Source of the DNA: Lysobacterales bacterium | GTDB taxonomy: Bacteria > Pseudomonadota > Gammaproteobacteria > Xanthomonadales > Xanthomonadaceae | Assembly (NCBI GenBank): GCA_015655035.1 | Contig: JAATFS010000476.1 | Coordinates: 1 to 7,868 of the forward strand | Length of the DNA stretch: 7,868 nucleotides | Direction: 5' to 3' | Translations under genes and position numbers: made by a program | Notes under the pieces: generated by a model | The model's database searches: none | Told to the model about the DNA's origin: nothing | Seen by the model: the letters and a program-made list of their open reading frames with translations, nothing else | Shown here: piece after piece, positions 1-6,042 of the stretch | How positions within the stretch are numbered: the stretch's first letter is position 1 | Layout of the letters: each line of letters begins with the position of its first letter

Positions 1-78
1 AGCGAGTTTGGGCGCCGTCCCGGAAAAGGGGATAAATGCCGTCCTTGGCGAGGAGCGCAGGGGACCGGTGCGGCTTCA

Positions 79-117
79 TCGCGCCGACAGGCGCGAAAGC
101 CCTTGATCTTGATCTTG
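79..117. repeat. Hairpin followed by CTTGAT tandem repeat
   Basis: Positions 79-85 (TCGCGCC) pair perfectly with 90-96 (GGCGCGA) around a GACA loop. A tandem CTTGAT CTTGAT CTTG follows at 102-117. From general familiarity, hairpins of the GCGCC-n4-GGCGC kind next to GATCTT-rich runs recur between genes in Xanthomonas, so this may be a dispersed intergenic element rather than something specific to this locus. There is no long T-run after the stem on either strand, so it is not a classic intrinsic terminator. Copy number was not tested. Confidence 0.45.
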
Positions 118-126
118 CCCCACCCC

Positions 127-165
127 AAAAAAAAGGAAAAACACCCCCGCCACAACAACACCGGC
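127..165 (-). terminator. Possible weak intrinsic terminator of the exporter operon
   Basis: Read on the minus strand, the region just after the hydrolase stop has a weak stem, with GCC (165-163) pairing to GGC (151-149) across an 11-base loop. A U-rich run follows: five T, two C, then eight T (141 down to 127). The U-tract and its place about 40 bases past the last stop codon fit a terminator. The stem is only three Watson-Crick pairs plus wobbles and is separated from the T-run, so efficient termination is doubtful and Rho-dependent ending is equally possible. Confidence 0.25.
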
Positions 166-178
166 AAAACAGCAAACC

Positions 179-1246
179 TCACTCCCCACCCGGCCCCCGC
201 AGCGCATCCCGCCCCACCGGCGGCGAATGCCAGATACGCCCCCATAACCTACCCAGCGCCTGACGCATCCCCCCACGCCCCGCCGCCCCACGGGAGCTCG
301 CCCGAATCTGTCGCGGCGCAATCGCCTGCCAGCGCTCGGACTGGCGCCGCGCCACCGCGAAATTGAAGGTGTAGTCCGGCTCCAGCCCCATACGCAAATC
401 GCTGAGCACCAGCTTGCCATCGACCACCCGCGCGCGCATGAAGCCACGATTGAACCAGCTCAGCCGCCGTACCGAATCCAGCTGCGCCGCCTCGGCCAGC
501 GCCCGGACATCGCTCGAATACGCCTGGAACCGCATCGGCCCACGGTCGGCCACCAGTGAGCGCTCACCGACGACATAGCCATCCGGCGTCATCGCCACCA
601 CCTGCCACAGCAAGGTGGTGAACGGCATCGGCACCGAAAAACGGGGCGCATCCGCCAACTGCATGGCCGCCAGCGCGCGCTCGGCATCCCGCTCGACCCA
701 GTGCTTGGCCAGCAATGACCATCCCAGATAGGCGCTGCTCAACGCCAAGCCCAATAGCAGCGCGGTCTGCGCCGCGCGGCGCGTACGCAGCCACCAGGCC
801 GCCACGCAGGCCAGCAGCAGCCACAGCGTGTAGGCCGGATCGATGATGAACACGCTCGACCACATCGCCGGGGACGGTTGCAGCGGCCACCACAGCTGGG
901 TTCCATACACCGTGAACGCGTCCAGCAACGGATGGGTGATCAATGCCAGCTGGATCGCCCAGAACCAGCGCCGCGGCGCCTCGGCCACGCGACCATCGCC
1001 GCATCGGCGAAACAGCCACCAGATCAGCCAGCCGACCCATGGCAGCACCAGCAGCGAATGACTGAAACTGCGATGCACCGTCATCCGCACTACCGGGTCG
1101 TCGGTCAACGGCAGCAACAGCAATGCATCCATATCCGGCAACGTCCCGAGTCCGGCACCGGCAAGCAGCGCCGCACGCCGATGCGCCGGCGGCGCGATCG
1201 CAGCGGCGACCGCAGCACCAAGAACGATCTGGGTCAGCGAATCCAT
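179..1246 (-). CDS. YdjM/DUF457-type membrane-bound metal-dependent hydrolase
   Basis: This 355-residue protein resembles the YdjM/YbcI (DUF457, COG1988) family of inner-membrane proteins, which are predicted metal-dependent hydrolases. Physiological substrates are largely unknown. It begins with the family-typical MDSLTQ, then shows putative metal ligands in order: LPDMD (residues 36-40), HRSFSHS (58-64) and HPLLDAF (105-111). Hydrophobic segments lie at about 25-46, 65-80, 95-112 and further into the first half. The second half is mainly soluble. The last 40 residues are a low-complexity, Arg/Gly/Ala-rich tail that is probably disordered. The ATG at 1246 lies four bases after the permease stop and has no clear Shine-Dalgarno sequence, so translation is probably coupled. 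It is the final gene of the exporter operon. E. coli YdjM is LexA-regulated, but no LexA-like site is seen here. The family call is confident, the biochemical role is not. Confidence 0.85.
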   Translation of the reverse strand: MDSLTQIVLGAAVAAAIAPPAHRRAALLAGAGLGTLPDMDALLLLPLTDDPVVRMTVHRSFSHSLLVLPWVGWLIWWLFRRCGDGRVAEAPRRWFWAIQLALITHPLLDAFTVYGTQLWWPLQPSPAMWSSVFIIDPAYTLWLLLACVAAWWLRTRRAAQTALLLGLALSSAYLGWSLLAKHWVERDAERALAAMQLADAPRFSVPMPFTTLLWQVVAMTPDGYVVGERSLVADRGPMRFQAYSSDVRALAEAAQLDSVRRLSWFNRGFMRARVVDGKLVLSDLRMGLEPDYTFNFAVARRQSERWQAIAPRQIRASSRGAAGRGGMRQALGRLWGRIWHSPPVGRDALRGPGGE

Positions 1247-1250
1247 CGCG

Positions 1251-2381
1251 CTACCGCGACCGCAGCCGCGCCGAAGCAGGCATCCGATAACGCCACGCTG
1301 CCAGCCCCGCGTACGCCAACGCCAACAGCACCAGGTTGCACAGCTCCACGCGGACCTCGCCCAGGCTGGCGCCCATCTGGTTCAGTCGCACCATCAGGTT
1401 GATGCCTGGCGTGGTCGGCAGCAGCGTGGCCAGCCATTGCAGCGCCGGCGGCATCAGCGTGGTTGGCCATGAAAGTCCGGAAAGAAAGAACAACACGATC
1501 GAGATCGCGGTGATGTACTGGAAAGCACGCTCGCGGCTGTCGAAGAAACTGCCCACGAACAGCGCAAAGGCGACCGTCGCGGCAATGAACAACGCCCCGC
1601 CCAGCAGTACGCCGGGCAGGTTCCCGCCACGCGGATAGTCCTGCATCCAACTGGTGAAACCGGCGTAGTAGAGCTGGCTCAGCACACCGATCAGCGCGAA
1701 CGCGCAAGCAATCCCGGCCAGGCTCTTGCCGTCGAAGCGCAGGCGCCGCCCCAGCTGCTGACGACGCGTGCCCAGCAGCACGCCGATGCCGATCAACAGG
1801 GTCTGGTGCACGATCAGCTCGGCGACGCCGGGCACGATGCCGCTACCGTAGCCTTCGCGGGTATTGAACAGTGGCCGCTGCACCAGCGTCACCGGCAGCG
1901 CTGCCGGGGCTCCCATGAAACTGGCCTGGCGCACTGCGGCCTCGCGCGCGAATGCGGTGATCGCTTCGGCCAGACCGGTCAACACGCTGCTCGCGCGCCC
2001 CAGGTAGGCGCCGTCGCCCAGCAGTACCACCTGGCCACTGCGGCCGCGCAGGATGTCGCGCTGGAATCCTGCCGGGATCAGCACCACCGCTTCGGCGTTG
2101 CCCGCTTCCATCTGCGCCCGCCCGCGCGCCACCGAGGTTTCGACACCGGCCAGCCGCACCGCGCGTACCGCCTCGATGCGGCGCAGTAGTGTGCGACTGA
2201 GCGCGCTATGGTCCTCGTCGACCACCACCACCGGCAGGTTGCTGGCGACCTCGTGGCGATAGGCCACGGGATAGAAGAACGAGTACAGCACTACCGCGCC
2301 GATCATCGTGACCACCGCATAGCGATCACCCAGCACCGCACGCAGCGTGGCGATCAACTCGGCACGGAAACCCGTGCTCAT
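1251..2381 (-). CDS. ABC-2 type permease, second subunit (YhhJ/YbhR-like)
   Basis: This 376-residue inner-membrane protein has the YhhJ/YbhS/YbhR build. One transmembrane helix (about 21-41) is followed by a long periplasmic domain with VVDEDHSALSR at 53-63 and VVLIP at 99-103. An LFNTREGYGSGIVPG motif at 171-185 then leads into about five C-terminal helices. It probably pairs with the upstream permease to form the membrane core of an exporter. The reading frame stays open back to 2870, but the ATG at 2381 is the right start. It has a GAAGG ribosome binding site, forms an ATGA overlap with the upstream stop, and begins just before the first helix. Residues upstream would be an Arg/Ala-rich out-of-frame translation of the other permease. 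It carries no Walker A or ABC signature motif. The exported substrate is unknown. Confidence 0.9.
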   Translation of the reverse strand: MSTGFRAELIATLRAVLGDRYAVVTMIGAVVLYSFFYPVAYRHEVASNLPVVVVDEDHSALSRTLLRRIEAVRAVRLAGVETSVARGRAQMEAGNAEAVVLIPAGFQRDILRGRSGQVVLLGDGAYLGRASSVLTGLAEAITAFAREAAVRQASFMGAPAALPVTLVQRPLFNTREGYGSGIVPGVAELIVHQTLLIGIGVLLGTRRQQLGRRLRFDGKSLAGIACAFALIGVLSQLYYAGFTSWMQDYPRGGNLPGVLLGGALFIAATVAFALFVGSFFDSRERAFQYITAISIVLFFLSGLSWPTTLMPPALQWLATLLPTTPGINLMVRLNQMGASLGEVRVELCNLVLLALAYAGLAAWRYRMPASARLRSR

Positions 2382-3535
2382 GACGAGACCTTCGGCGCGA
2401 TCCGACGCAGCAACAGCACCCCCACACCACCGGCCACCAGTGTGATCGCCACCAGCGTCAATAGCGGCGACAGCGATACCCGCGCCGGTGCGCCGACGAA
2501 CCACTGCTGCATCTGCAACTGCACGTAGCCGGTCAGCGGCAGCAGATGGTTCCAGACACGGGTGAACAGCGGCGCATCGATGATCGGGAAGGTGGCGCCT
2601 GAGAACGCCAGCGAGGTACCGATGCCCAACCCAACCAGCGACAGCGCGGTGCCCATGTCGCGGCTCCCGGCGACGAACAGCAACGCGATCCCGGCGCTGC
2701 TGAGGTTGAGCAGCAACTGGCCCAGCACCAGCAGCAACCAGCTGCCGGCCACGCCATCCCCGCGCACGCCGGCCAGGTAGACGATGCCCAGCACACCGTA
2801 CAGCGAGAACAGCAACACGTACGGCGCCAGCTTGCCGCACAGCGCCGGCCACAGGCCTGGCGCCAACCACTGCGCCAGCGTTGCATCGCGCAGCTCGCGG
2901 CCCAGCGCACCGGTCATCGCCAGCGTCGCCACCAGCGACAGCAGCGCCGGAAAGATCAGCGACAACAGGAACAGCTCGTAGCTGCGCGCGGGGTTGTAGA
3001 GGATGTTGGATTGCACCGCCACCGGCGCGGCACGCACCTTGGTCGGTCCGCGTTGCAGCGCCACCTGTTCGGTCATCAGCCGCGCGTTGAACGCGGTCAC
3101 CGCTTCGGCGATGTCGCGCATGGCCGACTGCCCGGAAGCCAGGTAGCTGGCGTTGTAGTAGGCAATCACGGTGCCGGCCTCGGCACGGCGCAGCTGACGG
3201 GTCACGTCGCGCGGGATCAACACCACTGCGTTCACCTGCAACGCCCGCGCCTGCGCCATCGCCTCCGGCAAGCTGGCCGGGCGGGTGGCGATGGCAACGC
3301 CGGGACTGGCGTCGAGCATGCGCAGCAGGTGGCGGCTATCCGGGCTGTTGTCCAGGTCGACCACCGCGATCGGCAGATCGCGCATCACTGAAGCGGAAAA
3401 CATCCACGCCATCACCACCAGCATCGCCAGCGGCAGCACCGTCACCAGCGCCAGCTCCCAGCGATTGCCGCGCAGGTAGCGCCACTCCCGGCGCCACGCG
3501 CCGCCTACGCCGCGCTGGTTCAGCGCTGCGGCCAT
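2378..3535 (-). CDS. ABC-2 type permease, first subunit (YhhJ/YbhS-like)
   Basis: This 385-residue protein is homologous in design to the next permease. It has a short cytoplasmic N terminus, one transmembrane helix at about 28-47, and a periplasmic domain with VVDLDNSPDS at 58-67 and VVLIP at 104-108. The ILYNPARSYE motif follows at 178-187, then five or six C-terminal helices that include the repeated LLLVLGQLLLNL-like hydrophobic blocks. Such proteins form the membrane part of exporters that work with an HlyD-type adaptor. The ATG at 3535 lies 16 bases inside the end of the adaptor gene and lacks a strong Shine-Dalgarno sequence, which suggests coupled translation. Members of this family in E. 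coli are encoded beside an ATPase (YbhF, RbbA), but none is found here. The two permeases differ enough in sequence to make an old heterodimer more likely than a recent duplication. Confidence 0.9.
   Translation of the reverse strand: MAAALNQRGVGGAWRREWRYLRGNRWELALVTVLPLAMLVVMAWMFSASVMRDLPIAVVDLDNSPDSRHLLRMLDASPGVAIATRPASLPEAMAQARALQVNAVVLIPRDVTRQLRRAEAGTVIAYYNASYLASGQSAMRDIAEAVTAFNARLMTEQVALQRGPTKVRAAPVAVQSNILYNPARSYELFLLSLIFPALLSLVATLAMTGALGRELRDATLAQWLAPGLWPALCGKLAPYVLLFSLYGVLGIVYLAGVRGDGVAGSWLLLVLGQLLLNLSSAGIALLFVAGSRDMGTALSLVGLGIGTSLAFSGATFPIIDAPLFTRVWNHLLPLTGYVQLQMQQWFVGAPARVSLSPLLTLVAITLVAGGVGVLLLRRIAPKVSS
2389..2393 (-). promoter_or_regulatory. Ribosome binding site of the second permease
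   Basis: On the minus strand GAAGG lies seven bases before the ATG at 2381, inside the last codons of the upstream permease. It decides the start, because the same frame has other possible starts as far back as 2870. The ATGA overlap means terminating ribosomes could also restart here. Confidence 0.7.
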
Positions 3536-4554
3536 GCGAACAGCACGCTCATGCCCGGACGGAAGCCGGGCACGCGCTGCGCCGGGCGTACCCGCACCTC
3601 GAAGCTGCGCACGTCGTAGCCGGCGGATTGGCGGGTGCTACGCCAGGTGGCGTAGTCGCCGGCCGGGTTGATGAAGTACACCTGGAATTCGACCTCGCGG
3701 TCTTCGAGCGCGGGAATCTTGCCGCGCAAGCGGCTGCCGATCTTCAAGCTGCCGAACTGGTCCTCGCGCAGGTTGAGCGCCACCCACATGCGCCCGACAT
3801 CGACCAGGGTGAATACCGGGTAGCCGGCCGGCACCAGTTCGCCCAGGTCGGCCATGCGCTTGCCGATCTCGCCCGCCAGCGGCGCGCGCCCCAAAATCTC
3901 CTCCTTGGCAGCGTCCACTTCGGCGACCGCACCCTGCGCCTGCCGCACCTGTGCCTGCGCAGCATTCTTGTCCTCGCTGCGGGCACCGGCCAGGGCCTGG
4001 TCGTACTGCGCACGCGCCGCAGCCGCCTGCGCATCGGCGCTGCGCTGCTGCGCCAGCGCCTCGTCGCGTTTCTGCCGCGTCACCACGCCTTCGGCAAACA
4101 GATTGGATACGCGCTCATAGGTCGTACGCGCCAGCTCCGCCCCGGCCTCGGCACGCTGCCAATTGGCCTTCGCGGCACGGATATCCTCGCTGCGCGCGCC
4201 GACCTCGGCCTTGTCGGCGACCGCTTGCGCGGCGTCCAGCGCCGAACGCGCCTGCCGCTCCTTGGCCAGCACCTCGGGACTGTCGAGCTCGAACAGCACC
4301 TGCCCGGGCTTGACCGCATCGCCTTCGCTCACCTGCAACTTGGCCACTCGCGCGGTGATCTTGGCGGCGACGTTGACGCTGTCGGCATCGGCCATGCCCT
4401 GCACCAGTCCCTGCGGGCTGCGGAACGCCAGCCATAGCCCCAACGCAACCACCACGATCGCAGCCAGCAGCAGGAACGGACCGAAGCGACGCTTGCCGGA
4501 AGCCGGCGGTGGCGCAGCCGACGCCGAAGCGTCCGGACGTAGCGAATCACTCAT
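3520..4554 (-). CDS. HlyD/YbhG-type periplasmic adaptor (membrane fusion protein)
   Basis: This 344-residue adaptor links inner-membrane permeases to a TolC channel. After a Pro/Ala/Ser-rich cytoplasmic start, one transmembrane anchor lies at about 24-44. A lipoyl-like half follows at about 60-93, containing VSEGDAVKPGQVLFELDSPE. A long Ala/Gln/Arg-rich coiled-coil hairpin spans about 95-215. The second lipoyl half has RAPLAGEIGKR, and a beta-barrel segment carries FTLVDVGRMWVALNLRED. The GARSED sequence occurs twice, at 119-124 and 190-195, one per coiled-coil arm; E. coli YbhG has comparable repeated motifs in the same places. The ATG at 4554 overlaps the TolC-like gene by eight bases and has AAGG (4567-4564) nine bases upstream. 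An EmrA/AaeA-type adaptor is the alternative, but the two ABC-2 permeases downstream favour a YbhG/YhiI-like role. Confidence 0.92.
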   Translation of the reverse strand: MSDSLRPDASASAAPPPASGKRRFGPFLLLAAIVVVALGLWLAFRSPQGLVQGMADADSVNVAAKITARVAKLQVSEGDAVKPGQVLFELDSPEVLAKERQARSALDAAQAVADKAEVGARSEDIRAAKANWQRAEAGAELARTTYERVSNLFAEGVVTRQKRDEALAQQRSADAQAAAARAQYDQALAGARSEDKNAAQAQVRQAQGAVAEVDAAKEEILGRAPLAGEIGKRMADLGELVPAGYPVFTLVDVGRMWVALNLREDQFGSLKIGSRLRGKIPALEDREVEFQVYFINPAGDYATWRSTRQSAGYDVRSFEVRVRPAQRVPGFRPGMSVLFAWPQR

Positions 4555-5944
4555 GAATCAGCACCTTGTCCGCACGTCGGCGGAATTCTTCGAATCGATC
4601 GATCTGGCCGCTGACTTCCAGTAGTTGGGCCAGTGCCACGTCGTATTGATAGGCCGCCTGCGCGCGCTCGATGCGGGCGCTGCCCAGGCCCAGCCGCGCA
4701 TCGATCACGTCCAGCGAGGTCGCCTGGCCTTCGCGGAACGACAGCGCCTGTAGACGCAGGTTCTCGTCGGCCTGGGCGATACTGCTGTCCAGCAACAGGT
4801 ATTGCTGGCGCGCGGTTTCCAGCTCGTTCCAGGCCTTGCGCACGCCCAGCAGCACCTGGTTCTGCGCCTCGCGCAGGCCGGCTTCGGCCTGGTCCTGCTG
4901 CTGGCGCGCCGCGCTCAGTTGCAACGGCCGCATGCTCGGCGACAGGAAGGTGTAGCGCAAGCCGATGCCGAACGCCCAGTCCGATTCGGTGAGCAAGGCA
5001 TCTTCACGCTTGAAATCGTATTGGCCGAACAGGTACAGCTGCGGCTTGAACTTGGCCTTTTGCACGCGCACGCCCTGCTCGGCCTGCGCGATCAACGCGC
5101 GCAGGCGCTCGATCTGCGGATGGCGATTCAGCGCGACCTGCTCGAATTCCTCCCGCGTCCCCACCGGCGTACTGCTCACGAACAACGGGGTGGTCGGCTG
5201 CACCATGCCGCCACTGCGCAACAGCGTGGACAACGCCGATTGCAGCGTCGCCAGGTCGTAGCCGGCTTTCTGGTACTCGCGCTCGCTCTTGTCGCGCGCC
5301 ACCGTGGCTTGCAAGCGCTGCGCACGCGTGGCGAAACCCTCGCGTTCCAGCGCGCCGGCATCGTCCAGATGCCGTTGCAGGCCGTCACGCACGTCTTCGC
5401 GCACCTGCAATGCCTGCTCGGCCAGCTGCTGGCCAAAATAGGCCTGCACAAGTTGAAGCGACAGCGACTGCCGCTGATCCTCGCGCTCGGCATTGGCCTG
5501 GCGCGTCGCCGCTTCCGCCGCGCCCTGCGCCGCCTGGATTTTGCCGCCGCTGTACAACGGCATGGTCGCGGTCACGATCGGCCGCGTGCGCCAGTCGCGC
5601 TGCTCGAACACCAGCGGCGAATCGATGCCGAACTGTCCGGCCAGCGGCTCCAGCGCCCCCAGCGGCAGCGACAAGGTCTTCTGGAATTCCATCCGGCGCA
5701 CTTCACCGGTGATCTCCGGCAGGCGCAGATAGTGCGTGGCGTCCTGTAAATCCTGCTTGCCGCGCACGTTGGCATCGGCGGCGGCCAATGCATCGGACAC
5801 CTGCAACAGGCGCTCTTGCGCCTGCACATAGCTCAGCGGGGGCACCTGTTGCTGCGCTGCCGCCGGAAGTGCGAGCAGCAGCAGCCATCCAACCGCGTGG
5901 GCGGGCAATCGTCGCGCAGTGAAGCTATTCCAACGTACCGTCAT
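4547..5944 (-). CDS. TolC-family outer-membrane efflux channel
   Basis: This 465-residue protein is of usual TolC/OEP length and is the first gene of the operon. A signal peptide is visible: Arg-rich start, hydrophobic GWLLLLALP at 19-27, and an AAA-Q cleavage region near residue 30. The mature chain shows the duplicated OEP pattern. The first repeat has the strand motif MPLYSGGKIQAA (128-139) followed by long Gln/Ala/Glu-rich helices. The second begins around NRHPQIERLRAL (273-284), has KAKFKPQLYLFGQY (296-309) and a strand at 323-338, then more helices and TSLDVIDARLGL. Such trimers form the outer-membrane exit duct and periplasmic tunnel. The matching adaptor overlaps its stop codon. The ATG at 5944 is supported by AGGAG five bases upstream and by the signal peptide. 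No lipoprotein Cys box is seen, unlike OprM-type relatives. The second repeat lacks the usual LF-GG signature. Confidence 0.93.
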   Translation of the reverse strand: MTVRWNSFTARRLPAHAVGWLLLLALPAAAQQQVPPLSYVQAQERLLQVSDALAAADANVRGKQDLQDATHYLRLPEITGEVRRMEFQKTLSLPLGALEPLAGQFGIDSPLVFEQRDWRTRPIVTATMPLYSGGKIQAAQGAAEAATRQANAEREDQRQSLSLQLVQAYFGQQLAEQALQVREDVRDGLQRHLDDAGALEREGFATRAQRLQATVARDKSEREYQKAGYDLATLQSALSTLLRSGGMVQPTTPLFVSSTPVGTREEFEQVALNRHPQIERLRALIAQAEQGVRVQKAKFKPQLYLFGQYDFKREDALLTESDWAFGIGLRYTFLSPSMRPLQLSAARQQQDQAEAGLREAQNQVLLGVRKAWNELETARQQYLLLDSSIAQADENLRLQALSFREGQATSLDVIDARLGLGSARIERAQAAYQYDVALAQLLEVSGQIDRFEEFRRRADKVLIHE

Positions 5945-5949
5945 TCACA

Positions 5950-5954
5950 CTCCT
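5950..5954 (-). promoter_or_regulatory. Strong ribosome binding site of the TolC-like gene
   Basis: AGGAG on the minus strand lies five bases before the ATG at 5944. It is the best Shine-Dalgarno match in the operon, fits a first gene, and supports the chosen start. Confidence 0.75.
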
Positions 5955-5970
5955 GAAGGACCACACTACA

Positions 5971-5984
5971 AGGGCTTGCGCCCT
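5971..5984 (-). other. Small hairpin in the operon leader
   Basis: AGGGC and GCCCT pair perfectly around a TTGC loop on either strand. It lies 27 bases before the TolC-like start, between the phosphoesterase stop and the ribosome binding site. No T-run follows, so it is unlikely to be an intrinsic terminator. It could be chance or a leader structure affecting RNA stability. Confidence 0.25.
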
Positions 5985-6003
5985 CCCAGGCGTCACCTCG
6001 GGG

Positions 6004-6032
6004 AGTAGACAACAAAACCGCGTGATTGACCA
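6004..6032 (-). promoter_or_regulatory. Candidate sigma70-type promoter of the exporter operon
   Basis: On the minus strand TGGTCA (6032-6027) and TCTACT (6009-6004) are separated by exactly 17 bases, and each matches four of six consensus positions. Transcription would start near 5997, giving a leader of about 53 bases. The match is weak. Read-through from the phosphoesterase gene, whose stop is 98 bases upstream of the TolC-like start, is an alternative. Confidence 0.25.
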
Positions 6033-6042
6033 TGCATGCGGA

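Larger units (their letters stand above)
1..178. other. Gene-free left edge
   Basis: No reading frame here has a recognisable protein, a good ribosome binding site or family motifs. Frames that stay open do so through simple, G+C-rich sequence, and the plus-strand frame starting at 36 continues antisense into the hydrolase gene. The stretch holds a 7-bp hairpin, a CTTGAT tandem repeat and an A-rich tract, listed separately. It is the 3' flank of the minus-strand operon. The gene on its left lies outside the window, so the full spacer length cannot be told. Confidence 0.6.

Noticed and set aside
2382..2870. Open frame extending the second permease to 539 residues
   Set aside because: The extra 163 residues are Arg/Ala/Gly-rich, without helices or motifs, and are an out-of-frame reading of the first permease. 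The ATG at 2381 has a ribosome binding site and a four-base overlap.
3628..4437. 269-codon plus-strand open frame antisense to the adaptor
   Set aside because: No family motifs, and it lies entirely within a clear HlyD-type gene on the other strand.
4802..5749. Long plus-strand open frame antisense to the TolC-like gene
   Set aside because: The product is rich in Arg, Leu, Gln and His with no domain, as expected of a G+C-rich antisense shadow. The opposite strand encodes a clear family member.
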